Of a stretch of DNA of 64,000 nucleotides, positions 46,187-55,333 are shown one piece after another. Positions within the stretch are counted from its first letter, which is position 1. Each line of letters opens with the position of its first letter. Source of the stretch: Candidatus Zixiibacteriota bacterium (GTDB taxonomy: Bacteria > Zixibacteria > MSB-5A5 > GN15 > FEB-12); assembly GCA_040753875.1 (NCBI GenBank), contig JBFMDV010000026.1, forward strand, positions 59,579 through 123,578. Reading direction: 5' to 3'. A program made the translations under genes and the position numbers. Below the pieces are notes generated by a model. It saw only the letters and a program-made list of their open reading frames with translations, was not told the DNA's origin and did not search any database.

Positions 46187-46215
46187 ATTATACGTCAACG
46201 AAGCCGGCGCCACAA
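46187..46215 (-). promoter_or_regulatory. Sigma-70 promoter right against the dnaB start
   Basis: Minus strand: TTGTGG (46210-46215), 17-nt spacer, perfect TATAAT (46187-46192). Only 7 nt separate the -10 box from the dnaB ATG. Confidence 0.6.
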
Positions 46216-46297
46216 GCGGACAGCCACAGTATGTAACGGAGTCAGTTTTGCTATTTCAATGTGCCCCTACGGATCAACCGATCAGATCGGGCGCGGT

Positions 46298-47086
46298 TCA
46301 CGTCAAAGTGTCGAAGCGCGCCTTGAGCAGTTGCATATCGGCCCAGGTGTCTTTCTTGTACTCAGGGAAGCGCAGAAGCGCCGCCGGATGGTAAGTCACC
46401 CACAGCGGTATTCCCTCAAACTCATGCCACTTGTTCCGGAGCTTACCCAGCGGCGTTGTGGTGCTCAGCAAATACTGGGCGGCGATGCGACCAAGCGCGC
46501 ACAGCAATTTTGGCTTGATAATGCGGATCTGCTCGCGTAGATACGGCGTGCACTTGGCGGCTTCGTCGGGCTGCGGGTCGCGGTTCCCCGGCGGACGGCA
46601 TTTGAGTATATTCGCAATATAGACTTCCTGGCGGCTGAGCTGCATGGCGGCAAGGATACGGTCGAGCAACTGACCGGCGCGCCCTACGAACGGTTCCCCT
46701 TTCATATCTTCATCGGCGCCGGGCGCTTCTCCGATGAACATCAATCTCGCGTTTGGATTACCAACTCCGTACACGAATTTGTTGCGCGTCTGCCCCAGCG
46801 GACAGAGTTGGCAATTGCATATAGCTCGGTAGTGCTCATCCACCGATTTGAACTGCGAATAGGCCATAAACTCCAATCCTGATTGGAACGCTGAGGCCGC
46901 AGGAACCACCAGGGCCGGCGGCTCCACAGACGGCATAACCGTCTCTGACGGCGCGATCACACCGACCGGTTCGGCGGACGGAATTGTGCCGCGTTTACCC
47001 AGTACAACTTCATGGTACCCCAAATCCATCTGTGCGGCAAGAGCCCGTCGAAGAAGCTCTCTGGGATCAAGCGGGGGCCGGCTCAT
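46298..47086 (-). CDS. Family 4 (FeS) uracil-DNA glycosylase
   Basis: Removes uracil from DNA. The 262-residue protein has the family 4 motifs [31 protein letters not shown] and HPAALLR, with four Cys (NCQLC, KCRPP and KCTPY) for a 4Fe-4S cluster. It also has about 80 extra N-terminal residues, rich in Pro, Val and Ala, that family members usually lack. The start overlaps the coaBC stop (ATGA). Confidence 0.92.
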   Translation of the reverse strand: MSRPPLDPRELLRRALAAQMDLGYHEVVLGKRGTIPSAEPVGVIAPSETVMPSVEPPALVVPAASAFQSGLEFMAYSQFKSVDEHYRAICNCQLCPLGQTRNKFVYGVGNPNARLMFIGEAPGADEDMKGEPFVGRAGQLLDRILAAMQLSRQEVYIANILKCRPPGNRDPQPDEAAKCTPYLREQIRIIKPKLLCALGRIAAQYLLSTTTPLGKLRNKWHEFEGIPLWVTYHPAALLRFPEYKKDTWADMQLLKARFDTLT

Positions 47087-48321
47087 GGTCGTTTTCCCGA
47101 AGCGATAGCGTTCGAGAACATCAGGTCAACTATCCGGTCGATCAACCTGGACGCAACGTCGCGTTTGGACATGAGCGGCCATGGTTCCGGCTTTTGACCC
47201 GCTTGTATCAGTGTGACGCGGTTGGTGTCATATTCGAACCCTGCCCCTGCTTCGGTAGGGTTGTTAACAACAATAAGGTCCAGGTTCTTTCGTTCCAGCT
47301 TGGCTTGGGCGTTGGCGATATCGTTGTCGGTTTCGAGAGCAAAACCGACCACCACCTGGCCGGCGCGCTTGTCCGACGCGACATCCTGGAGAATATCGTC
47401 GACAGGACAAAGCGACAGCGTCACGTTCTTATCGGTCCGTTTGATCTTTTGTGACGCAACATCGCTGACCGTGAAATCAGCCGGCGCCGCGGCCATAATC
47501 AGGCAGTCGCACGATGCAAATTGCTGTTTCACTGCCTCGTGGAGTTGACGGGTGGTTTCGATTGCCACAAAGCGAACACCGTGCGGCGCTGCCAATGGTG
47601 TCGGACCGGAGATCAAGGTGACATCGGCGCCGAGTGCAACCGCAGCTTCGGCCAATGCATAACCCATTTTCCCCGAAGAACGATTTGAGAGATAACGAAC
47701 CGGGTCGATCGGCTCACGACACGGACCGGCGGTAACCAGGATGCGCTTTCCGGTCAGCGCTTTTTTTTTTGAGCCTCCCTCGAAGAATTCAAGTACGGCC
47801 CGATAGAGCTCATCCGGCTCAACCATCCGTCCGACGCCAAACTGCTTTTCCGCCATTTCCCCTTCAGCCGGTCCGATGAACAGGTAGCCAAGCTGTTTGA
47901 GATACTCGTAGTTTCGTACCGTTACGGGGTTTGACCACATATGTGGATTCATGGCCGGCGCAATCAGGACCGGGCTCTTGGTCGCACACACGGTAGTGGT
48001 CAGCAGATCATCGGAGATGCCGTTGGCAATCTTACCAAGAAAGTTGGCGGTAGCTGGGGCGATCACAAACAGATCTCCCCAATCTGCCAAGTTGATATGG
48101 CGTGTGGAGACGAACTCGTGCTCTGGGAATAAGTCAATGCACACGGGATTTCGGGAGACGGTCTCCATGGTCAGCGGCGTGATGAATTTGGTGGCGGCCT
48201 GCGTCATGATGACCTGCACTTCGGCACCGGCTTTGACCATCGCTCGAACGAAATACGGCACCTTGTAGCAGGCGATGCCGCCGGTCAGACCGACCACAAC
48301 TCTTTTGCCCGTGACGGACAT
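47083..48321 (-). CDS. coaBC: Phosphopantothenoylcysteine synthetase/decarboxylase
   Basis: Makes 4'-phosphopantetheine for CoA. The 412-residue protein has CoaC at residues 1-180 (GLTGGIACYKVPYFVR, HINLADWGD with the catalytic His, PAMNPHMW) and CoaB at 190-400 (YLSNRSSGKMGYALAEAA, AAAPADFTVSD and KIKR). Codons for a Lys triplet in the linker contain an A run of ten (47761-47770), a possible slippage site. Coupled to the UDG gene; begins 1 nt after smg. Confidence 0.94.
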   Translation of the reverse strand: MSVTGKRVVVGLTGGIACYKVPYFVRAMVKAGAEVQVIMTQAATKFITPLTMETVSRNPVCIDLFPEHEFVSTRHINLADWGDLFVIAPATANFLGKIANGISDDLLTTTVCATKSPVLIAPAMNPHMWSNPVTVRNYEYLKQLGYLFIGPAEGEMAEKQFGVGRMVEPDELYRAVLEFFEGGSKKKALTGKRILVTAGPCREPIDPVRYLSNRSSGKMGYALAEAAVALGADVTLISGPTPLAAPHGVRFVAIETTRQLHEAVKQQFASCDCLIMAAAPADFTVSDVASQKIKRTDKNVTLSLCPVDDILQDVASDKRAGQVVVGFALETDNDIANAQAKLERKNLDLIVVNNPTEAGAGFEYDTNRVTLIQAGQKPEPWPLMSKRDVASRLIDRIVDLMFSNAIASGKRP

Positions 48322-48322
48322 G

Positions 48323-48796
48323 TCAGTTGATTCTCAGTGTCGGATCAATATGGGGATCGAACAGCGAAACCTCGCCGACATCCCCGAAATCTCGAAACAG
48401 CACGACCGACGTGATCATCTTGATCTGGTCCAGTGTCACCAGACGCGGGCCGAACATGGTGGCGCGTTCCAGAATCGACTCCAGTTGCTCGTCGTCGATC
48501 ACGCACAGGTTGAGCAGATGAACCAAGAAGCCATACGCATCAGTCGTCAACTGGCTCCGCTCGTAGGCGGTGAGGACCCGATTCGAGGAGTGCTCGGATG
48601 GGAAATTCGAATAGAAGGTCTCGTGCGAGTTCTCGTACCGCTCCATCACCCAGGTGTAGGCCGAGGAGATCTCGTTATCGGAATACCCCATGCCCCGGAG
48701 GTCCGGCGATAGGTCATCGACACTCGGGAGCATCCCCTGATTCTCACGCATGTGGTCCATGAGATACACCACTATTTCAAGTATTCTGTTACCCAT
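48323..48796 (-). CDS. DUF494 (Smg) family protein
   Basis: The 157-residue protein has the DUF494 pattern: ILEIVVYLMDHMRE at the start, DLRGMGYSDNEI, RVLTAYER and a closing helix (TLDQIKMITSVVLF). Family function is unknown; in Proteobacteria it sits near dprA and topA. The start at 48796 matches the family; a frame 19 codons longer is less likely. It starts 84 nt behind the YceI gene. Confidence 0.85.
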   Translation of the reverse strand: MGNRILEIVVYLMDHMRENQGMLPSVDDLSPDLRGMGYSDNEISSAYTWVMERYENSHETFYSNFPSEHSSNRVLTAYERSQLTTDAYGFLVHLLNLCVIDDEQLESILERATMFGPRLVTLDQIKMITSVVLFRDFGDVGEVSLFDPHIDPTLRIN

Positions 48797-48880
48797 GCGG
48801 TTTTCCGATGCTGTCCTTTTGATGAAGATACCATCGATGCGCCGAAGGGTCAAGATTCAACTGGAAAGGGCGCGAAGATT

Positions 48881-49525
48881 CTATTTGAACTCGGGCCAGT
48901 CCGGCAGTTCAAGCTTAGGGATAGCTAAGTTGTTGTAGGCGGTGAAAATAACCTCCACGTCAATGGTCTCCGCCAGCTTCAGGAAGAGCGCTTTGGGACG
49001 GGGGATCTTGTATTCATCCAGGTTGAGCGAGAATCGCGTCCGCACCATGATGGCATCGGCGCCAGAGTCACCAGGTTTGCGACGGAGTTCGAGCTTGGCT
49101 TCGATTTTGCGTTTGTGGCCATGGATATAGAAGAAGCCATTGGCCGTCAGATTGTACGTAGAATCCACCGCCAGCGTGCTTGGAAGTCCACTGACGGAAT
49201 CGAGTTCGAAATACGCGTGCGGGTATTTATCGGTGTGCAGGTGCCGCTCCCGCATGTGCCCGTCGCGCATATCGATGCCGGTCTTGAGAGTGCGAAGATC
49301 AACCCGCAACTGCCCCGTCACCGGGGCAGTTGGGTTTTGGGGGTCAAATGAGAAGCCGCCATCGATGTTGTTCGTTTTCCCCTCGATAAACTCGAGCTTG
49401 GCAGTAGAGCGGAAGTAGACGGTGTCCCTTGCCGGGTCGGTAACGACGCCGTACTCGGCCGCGCATGCTACCGAGCCTGCAAAGCCAACGAACAGTAACA
49501 GAGATAAGAGACGGCTCATAATCAT
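48881..49525 (-). CDS. Exported YceI-family lipid-binding protein
   Basis: The 214-residue product has a signal peptide to about residue 22 and a YceI lipocalin-like barrel: a YFRSTAKLEFIEGKT start, VDLRTLKTGIDMRDGHMRERHL and a basic, beta-rich C-terminal half. YceI proteins bind isoprenoid-like molecules in the periplasm. The ATG has AGGG 6 nt upstream. It is 11 nt behind the Calx-beta lipoprotein. Confidence 0.85.
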   Translation of the reverse strand: MIMSRLLSLLLFVGFAGSVACAAEYGVVTDPARDTVYFRSTAKLEFIEGKTNNIDGGFSFDPQNPTAPVTGQLRVDLRTLKTGIDMRDGHMRERHLHTDKYPHAYFELDSVSGLPSTLAVDSTYNLTANGFFYIHGHKRKIEAKLELRRKPGDSGADAIMVRTRFSLNLDEYKIPRPKALFLKLAETIDVEVIFTAYNNLAIPKLELPDWPEFK

Positions 49526-49536
49526 GTCGACCCTGA

Positions 49537-50298
49537 TCAGTTGTTCGGAGCTCCCTGAGCGATCCAGTCTCGTATCTTGGCCTGTTGGGTCAGATCAAGG
49601 TACGGCGGACCATTGGCCGGCATCCGGCTACCAAATGGAGGAGTGTCAGTTGTCTTGAGATAGAGATTGCTCTGAGCCGCCTGAAAGAAGATCACGATCC
49701 GGCCGTTATTACCTACTGCCCACCGAACCGTATCGGAAGCCACAATGCCACTAGCATTCTGCATGGTGAATCCACCCGCTCGCGTGGCATTAACGTGACA
49801 CCCGGTCAGTGCACAGTTCGCTTCGAGGATCGGCTTCACTTCATTGATGAAGCTCACACCGGTAGTCGCTCCGTCATTCAGATTGATCGTGCCGACACCG
49901 AGTCCGTCCTGTATGGTCGCGCCCGAGGCATTACTCAGATTGAGATTAAACGTGTCCGCCTGTTCAAGAATGTCATCATCGATGATAGCAACATTGATTG
50001 TGTCCTTGGTATCACCGGCGACAATGGTGTCCGTACCGGATACCGCCACGTAGTCGGCTCCGGCAATGGCTGTTACATTCTGGGTAGCGTAGCTGAAAAT
50101 GACGTTTGATGTCGATGCCGCACTCAACGTGACCACGAATTTCATCGGTGAAATGTCTTCGTTCTGCGCCACATCGTTCACCGACAATGTAGGTCCGGTG
50201 TTCACGGGGGGTGCACTCGGGGAGTTCGAGGAGCAACCAAGCACGAGCGCAATGACAAGACTCAGTGCGGCGGCTCCGATGATTATTCTGCCTATCAT
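49537..50298 (-). CDS. Calx-beta lipoprotein with C-terminal CX4CH haem-like site
   Basis: A 253-residue lipoprotein: lipobox ending Cys22, a Calx-beta domain (about 35-142; DVAQNEDISPMKFVVTLS, then ADYVAVSGTDTIVAGDT), then a second part that begins GVSFINEVKPIL and holds Cys162-X4-Cys167-His168 (CALTGCH). The site has four residues between the Cys, not two, like the planctomycete-type cytochrome domains. The end (QQAKIRDWIAQGAPNN) is close to that of its neighbour, so the two are paralogues. The start at 50298 has GAGG 8-11 nt upstream. Likely surface-exposed; role unknown. Confidence 0.8.
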   Translation of the reverse strand: MIGRIIIGAAALSLVIALVLGCSSNSPSAPPVNTGPTLSVNDVAQNEDISPMKFVVTLSAASTSNVIFSYATQNVTAIAGADYVAVSGTDTIVAGDTKDTINVAIIDDDILEQADTFNLNLSNASGATIQDGLGVGTINLNDGATTGVSFINEVKPILEANCALTGCHVNATRAGGFTMQNASGIVASDTVRWAVGNNGRIVIFFQAAQSNLYLKTTDTPPFGSRMPANGPPYLDLTQQAKIRDWIAQGAPNN

Positions 50299-50373
50299 TC
50301 CATCACCTCTTTGGAAAAAGTATGTCATCCAACTCCCAATATACGCAATATCTACAAAATAATCCCTGCTTTG

Positions 50374-51111
50374 TCAGTTATTCTGCGCTCCCTGGTCGAT
50401 CCAGTCTTTGATGGACTGCTGTTGTTGTGTTGACAGATACGGCCCGTCCTTCGGCATTTGGTCAATGTCGACTGAACTGGAAGTGGTTCCGTAGTACAGA
50501 CGGCTGCCTTGACCGTTGCCTGGAATCACGTTTGGTGCTCGTAATCCTGATGTCAGCACATCGCTGTAGCTAATTACGCGAAAATTGGATTGGGGTGACT
50601 GCAAACCGTGGCAGCTCAAACAGCGCGAGTCCAGCAACGGCTTGATATCGGTGGTAAAGCTCACCCCGACAAAGTCACTGGCGGCAATCGTGCAGGTACC
50701 TGTCCCCTTAACAATTGTCGCATTCACCGGAGTGCTAATCGTTAGCGTGAAGTTTTCGGCAGGTTCGACTATGGCATCTTCGGTGACCACAACGCGAATG
50801 GCCAGGTTGGTACTCCCAGGGTGGATCGTGTCAAATCCGGTGACAGGAATGAAATCGAGATTTTCATCGGCGGTTCCAGCGGCGGTCGCATACGTGAAGA
50901 TGACCGATACGGTATCTGCGATGCCGCTTGATATGACAAAAACTGCGGTGTCCCCCTCGTTCACAGTCACATCGGACACCGAGAGCTCGGGGGAACTCGG
51001 TGGAGCTTTGGTAGGGATCGTATCTCCCATATCAACGCAGCCGCCGATGGTGATACCGAGCGCAACCACTGTCAGACTAATAGCCGAAATGTATCTGCAG
51101 GAAGTATTCAT
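50374..51111 (-). CDS. Calx-beta lipoprotein with CXXCH cytochrome module
   Basis: The 245-residue lipoprotein has a signal ending in lipobox Gly-Gly-Cys (Cys25), a Calx-beta domain (about 40-145; NEGDTAVFVIS, then FIPVTGFDTIHPGSTNL), and a C-terminal c-type haem module (GVSFTTDIKPLLDSRCLSCHG, haem Cys164, Cys167, His168). The end resembles its neighbour (QQQSIKDWIDQGAQNN). The likely start at 51111 lies inside the end of the barrel gene; longer frames reach further in but have no similarity. Confidence 0.8.
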   Translation of the reverse strand: MNTSCRYISAISLTVVALGITIGGCVDMGDTIPTKAPPSSPELSVSDVTVNEGDTAVFVISSGIADTVSVIFTYATAAGTADENLDFIPVTGFDTIHPGSTNLAIRVVVTEDAIVEPAENFTLTISTPVNATIVKGTGTCTIAASDFVGVSFTTDIKPLLDSRCLSCHGLQSPQSNFRVISYSDVLTSGLRAPNVIPGNGQGSRLYYGTTSSSVDIDQMPKDGPYLSTQQQQSIKDWIDQGAQNN

Positions 51112-52153
51112 CACGAGTATTGAACTCTCCACGGAGATAGTCGGTGAACGACGGGCGTATTTGCACGAACGGCAACGGATACAGCTCAATCGAATAGCGA
51201 ATATACTCATTGACGCCGCTCTTGAGGTGACGGTCGGCATCATAAAAATTGTACTCTGCCACTGCGTACAAGCCATAGACAACTCGCCCATACAGGGCCG
51301 CATAGGTGGCATACGAGCTGTTGTCCTCTCCGATCAGGTCGAACTCGCCGAGGGCGGTGAACCGATCATACGACAGGCCGGCGAACGCCGCCTTGGCATG
51401 CGGGACCCCTTGATACGAGCCATTCACCTTCTCACTCAAACGGTACATGAGGCCGGCGTAGTATCCAAATGTCTTAAAAGTGCCGGTCCGTGTCACTTGT
51501 GCGCCATATACCCCCTGGCCGAACCGGTCCATAACCTCGGCGACCAATTCGGTACCATACAACTCGGCGCCGATGGAAAGTCCATCCAGATAGTAGTTCG
51601 GCGGGTGACCGGTACGGGTGCGGATATATGAATTGTGATCGTCGGGATGGAGTCCGAAAGCCGGATAGAACCGTCCGGCTTTCAACGAGTATTTCTGGTC
51701 CTTCACCTGTAGCAGAGCGTAGTTCTCGGTGACGCCACGTTCAGTGAATCTGGCGTGATAGTAGAATCCCTTAAACGGCTCGACCGTAAGGTAGCCGTCA
51801 GTCTGCATCCAGAACAGACTTCCGTCCCTCAAAACCAGATGACGGGAGTCAAAACCGACGATCAACGCATCGCCGATACGCGGTTTCTTATAGTGCGCCG
51901 CGACCAGTTTTTTGGTCCAGGGAAGCGAGAGTTCGTTGAATGCGGTCGTGAAGTTGCCGTATTCCGAGCGCGCGCCTGAGCCGGTCGGATTGATGTGACA
52001 GTTTTTACAGCTTTCGGCATGTTCGACGGTCAATCGCGGGAATCCCCACGCTGACGTGATTCCGAAAACCAGCAGCGTCAAGACCGGCAACCAGAGACTG
52101 GCTCGCGCTCCGACACTGTAGTTCTGACCGATTCTGGACCCCATTCGATTCAT
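51077..52153 (-). CDS. Beta-barrel with N-terminal CXXCH haem motif
   Basis: The 358-residue protein has a signal peptide (to about residue 37), a c-type haem site CKNCH at Cys49-His53 followed by NPTGSGARSEYG, then a region of alternating strands to a closing aromatic IHFGY, like an outer-membrane porin of 12 or more strands. The motif CxxCH-x-NPTGxG is seen in uncharacterised barrels of Bacteroidetes-like bacteria. It overlaps the CXXCH lipoprotein start by 35 nt, so the two should be made together. A TTG two codons upstream is in frame; ATG at 52153 is preferred. Confidence 0.72.
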   Translation of the reverse strand: MNRMGSRIGQNYSVGARASLWLPVLTLLVFGITSAWGFPRLTVEHAESCKNCHINPTGSGARSEYGNFTTAFNELSLPWTKKLVAAHYKKPRIGDALIVGFDSRHLVLRDGSLFWMQTDGYLTVEPFKGFYYHARFTERGVTENYALLQVKDQKYSLKAGRFYPAFGLHPDDHNSYIRTRTGHPPNYYLDGLSIGAELYGTELVAEVMDRFGQGVYGAQVTRTGTFKTFGYYAGLMYRLSEKVNGSYQGVPHAKAAFAGLSYDRFTALGEFDLIGEDNSSYATYAALYGRVVYGLYAVAEYNFYDADRHLKSGVNEYIRYSIELYPLPFVQIRPSFTDYLRGEFNTRDEYFLQIHFGY

Positions 52154-52248
52154 GTTCAATCGCTTTCCCGATTATACACCAATTGCGGCCTCTTCAAAGA
52201 CAGAGCTATTTGGTCCAGTTTTCGTACAGACGTCGGTGCTGCCGGCTA

Positions 52249-53820
52249 TCAATGCCTGAAATGCCGGATACCGGTGAATACCATTGCCACCCCAGCCTTG
52301 TCCGCCGCCGCAATTACGTCGGGGTCCCCCTTGGAACCGCCGGGTTGTATGAAAGCCGTTACCCCGGCGTTGGCGGCCACTTCAAGACCATCCGGCATCG
52401 GAAAGAAGGCATCAGAGGCACAAACCGCGCCTTTAGCTCGTTCCCCGGCACGTTTGACCGCCAAAAAGCTGGAGTCCACGCGGGAAGTCTGGCCCATCCC
52501 GATGCCAACTGTCGCACCACTCTTGGCCAGAACAATGGCGTTGGATTTGGTTTGCTTGACGACCTTCCAGGCAAACAGCAAATCGCCGATCTCCTCTTTG
52601 GTCGGTTGGCGCCTGGTCACAACCTGGAGCGAGACCTTGGTCGTGATGGCGTCGTCGGCAGTCTGGGCGAGAAGTCCGCCCTGAAGGAAGCGATAGACGA
52701 TCTGGTCCTTGCCTCGCCCCCGAGCGATTTCTTTGAGTGCCAGCAGACGGCGGGTCTTTTTCTTTCGCAGCAGATCAAGTGCCTCGGCTGTAAACGAGGG
52801 CGCCAGCATGCACTCGACAAAGGGGGTCTCGTGAAGAATCTGCGCGCAGGTCATGTCGACTTCCTGATTGAGACCGATGATCGAGCCGTATGCGGACAGC
52901 GGGTCGCTATCGTACGCTTTCTGGTATGCCTCGGCAATAGTCTCCCCCACCGCCGCGCCGCACGGGTTGGCATGTTTGACTACACATGCAAACGGCTCGG
53001 TGAAATCCAACACCATCTCGAGGCAGGCGTCAAGATCACCATAGTTGTTGAACGAGAGTTCCTTGCCGGAGAGAATCTCCGCACGCACCAGTGAGGGGGC
53101 GCGATAGGTGGGATCGGCATACAGGGCCGCTTTCTGGTGAGGGTTTTCGCCATAGCGGAGTTCATCACGTTTCGTGAACTGGAGACTCAGTTTGTCCGGA
53201 AAGCCAGTCCTGACACCGACGGATCGCTGTGAGAAATAGGCTGCGATTGCCGTTTCGTAGTCGGCAGAGATGGCAAAGGCACGGGCTGCGCAGCGCTCGC
53301 GGAACTCCGGACTCGTGTTCCCCTTGTGATGGTGCAGCTCGTCGAGCAGCAAGGCGTAGTCGCCTGGGTCAACGAGTACCGTCACACTTTCATAGTTCTT
53401 AGCAGCGGCACGGATCATCGAAGGACCGCCGATGTCGATGTTCTCAACGATTTCATCGTGCGTCGAACCGGGCCTGGCCAGGGTTTCCTTGAATGGGTAG
53501 AGGTTGACGATAACCAGATCAATCCCCTTGTACTCGCACTCCTGCATCTGATCGATATGTTCCTGCAGGTTGCGGCGATAGAGAATGCCGGCGTGAATTC
53601 TCGGATGTAGCGTTTTGACACGGCCATCAAGGATTTCCGGCGAACCGGTGTACGTCGAAACTGAGACCACGTGCACGCCGGCATCGCGCAGGGCGCGCAT
53701 GGTGCCGCCGGTGGAAATAATCTCAATCCCTTGTTTTTCAAGCTCGCGGCAGAGTTCGACCAGCCCGGTCTTGTCCGAGACGGAAACGAGCGCCCGTTTT
53801 ATCTTCGATGTGTGCGGCAT
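52249..53820 (-). CDS. purH: Bifunctional AICAR formyltransferase / IMP cyclohydrolase
   Basis: Last two steps of IMP synthesis. The 523-residue chain starts with the cyclohydrolase domain (KRALVSVSDKTGLVELC, then VVSVSTYTGSPEILDGRVKTLHP) and continues with the transformylase (LRYGENPHQKAALY, VVKHANPCGAAVG with the catalytic Lys and His). Length and order are normal. Starts 2 nt after purC. Confidence 0.97.
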   Translation of the reverse strand: MPHTSKIKRALVSVSDKTGLVELCRELEKQGIEIISTGGTMRALRDAGVHVVSVSTYTGSPEILDGRVKTLHPRIHAGILYRRNLQEHIDQMQECEYKGIDLVIVNLYPFKETLARPGSTHDEIVENIDIGGPSMIRAAAKNYESVTVLVDPGDYALLLDELHHHKGNTSPEFRERCAARAFAISADYETAIAAYFSQRSVGVRTGFPDKLSLQFTKRDELRYGENPHQKAALYADPTYRAPSLVRAEILSGKELSFNNYGDLDACLEMVLDFTEPFACVVKHANPCGAAVGETIAEAYQKAYDSDPLSAYGSIIGLNQEVDMTCAQILHETPFVECMLAPSFTAEALDLLRKKKTRRLLALKEIARGRGKDQIVYRFLQGGLLAQTADDAITTKVSLQVVTRRQPTKEEIGDLLFAWKVVKQTKSNAIVLAKSGATVGIGMGQTSRVDSSFLAVKRAGERAKGAVCASDAFFPMPDGLEVAANAGVTAFIQPGGSKGDPDVIAAADKAGVAMVFTGIRHFRH

Positions 53821-53822
53821 GC

Positions 53823-54722
53823 TTATACTTTTCCTGTCAGGAGGCGCTGCGCCTCGCGGTAACGCGCCGACGATGCCTCAACCACTTCGTCAGGCAGGCG
53901 CGGCGCCGGCGGTTTCTTGTTCCATTTGATCGACTCGAGATAATCGCGAATCGGCTGCTTGTCGAACGACGGCTGCGAACCCCCCACGCGGTATCCGTTC
54001 ACCGGCCAGAAGCGGCTGGAATCCGGCGAGAGAACCTCATCGATCAGGATGAACGCACCGTCGTTATAACCAAATTCAAATTTCGTGTCGGCGATGATGA
54101 TCCCCCGGGTCAGTGCATAATCGGCTGCTTTGGTGTAAACCGCCAGCGATTTCTCGCGGCACAGTTTCGCCGTATCGTCGCCTACAAGTTTCACGAGAGT
54201 TTCATAACTTATGTTCTCATCGTGACCGGCATCGTTTTTGGACGACGGGGTGAAAATTGGCTGAGGCAGTTTCTCAGATTCACGCAGGCTGACCGGGAAC
54301 GCGAATCCATGTACAGAGTGAGAGCCGTGCGTCCTCGCTTCATTGAGCTCTTTCCACATGGATCCGGAGATGTAGCCTCGCACAATACACTCCGCCTCGA
54401 CCCGCTCGGCCTTGACCACTATCATCGACCGACCCTCAAGCTGGGCGCGGTATTTCCGCAGCGGTTCGGGGTATTTGTCGATATCCGCAGTTACGAGATG
54501 ATTGGCGACGACATCGGAGAGAAAGTCGAACCAGAAGAGTGACATTTGGGTAAGCACTCTCCCTTTGCCGGGGATACCGTTCGGCATGACGACATCGAAT
54601 GCCGAGATCCGGTCGCTGGCAACAAACAGGAGCGTGTCGCCGAGGTCGTATATATCGCGCACCTTGCCGCGGCGCAGGAGCGGGTATTCCTTGATATCGG
54701 TAGTGAGAACGAGCGAGTTCAT
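53823..54722 (-). CDS. purC: SAICAR synthetase
   Basis: Joins CAIR and aspartate in purine synthesis. The 299-residue protein is the long form: RRGKVRDIYDLGDTLLFVASDRISAFDVVM, VKAERVEAECIVRGYISGS and a C-terminal part with IIADTKFEFG and LSPDSSRFWP. It overlaps purN by four nt. Confidence 0.96.
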   Translation of the reverse strand: MNSLVLTTDIKEYPLLRRGKVRDIYDLGDTLLFVASDRISAFDVVMPNGIPGKGRVLTQMSLFWFDFLSDVVANHLVTADIDKYPEPLRKYRAQLEGRSMIVVKAERVEAECIVRGYISGSMWKELNEARTHGSHSVHGFAFPVSLRESEKLPQPIFTPSSKNDAGHDENISYETLVKLVGDDTAKLCREKSLAVYTKAADYALTRGIIIADTKFEFGYNDGAFILIDEVLSPDSSRFWPVNGYRVGGSQPSFDKQPIRDYLESIKWNKKPPAPRLPDEVVEASSARYREAQRLLTGKV

Positions 54723-55330
54723 GCGAGTTTGTACTCTCCTCTGATCAGTTTGTCCAACGCGCGGGTGTACAGTTGGTGCTCAACTGCCTGCACGCGGGCA
54801 GCAAGCATATCCGGCGTGTCACCGGACATGATCGGCACCCGCACTTGTTCGAGGATACGACCGTGGTCGTACACTTCGTCCGCCAGATGCACGGTGGCGC
54901 CGCTCTCTGTGTCACCCGAGGCCAGCACTGCTTCGTGCACAAAATGACCATACATTCCTTTGCCTCCATACTTCGGAAGCAACGCTGGATGGATATTGGT
55001 AACGCGCTTTGGAAATGCGCGCAAGACGGCGGTCGGCATCATCTTAAGATACCCTGCCATAGCGATGAATTCAACCGACTGGTCGCGAAGTTTTGAAAGA
55101 AGAGTCGACGCAGCCTTATCGGGCGAATCGTACTGCCTCTCCTTGAACACAAATGTGGGTATACCGGCGTTGAGCGCTCGCACCAGACCGTATGCCTTGT
55201 CGTTGCTGGAAACCACCAGCACGATGTCGCCGTGAAGCGAGCCATCGCGGCTCGCATCGATCAACGATTGAAGCCCCGTGCCACTTCCGGAAATGAACAC
55301 GGCTATGCGAGCCCGTTTCTGGTCATTCAC
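54719..55330 (-). CDS. purN: Phosphoribosylglycinamide formyltransferase
   Basis: Folate-dependent formylation of GAR. The 203-residue protein has AVFISGSGTGLQSLID at the start, the MAGYLKMMP loop, and the catalytic NIHPALLPKYGGKGMYG with a following DTESGATVHLADEVYDHG. The start is a GTG with GGGAG 8 nt upstream. Three nt behind gatB. Confidence 0.96.
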   Translation of the reverse strand: MNDQKRARIAVFISGSGTGLQSLIDASRDGSLHGDIVLVVSSNDKAYGLVRALNAGIPTFVFKERQYDSPDKAASTLLSKLRDQSVEFIAMAGYLKMMPTAVLRAFPKRVTNIHPALLPKYGGKGMYGHFVHEAVLASGDTESGATVHLADEVYDHGRILEQVRVPIMSGDTPDMLAARVQAVEHQLYTRALDKLIRGEYKLA

Positions 55331-55333
55331 GAA

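Noticed and set aside
49308..49331. 10-bp perfect hairpin with a 4-nt loop inside the YceI gene
   Set aside because: It is in coding sequence that encodes ordinary family residues, and no T run follows on the gene strand. Likely chance.
52183..53094. 303-codon plus-strand open frame
   Set aside because: Mostly antisense to purH, which is unmistakable.
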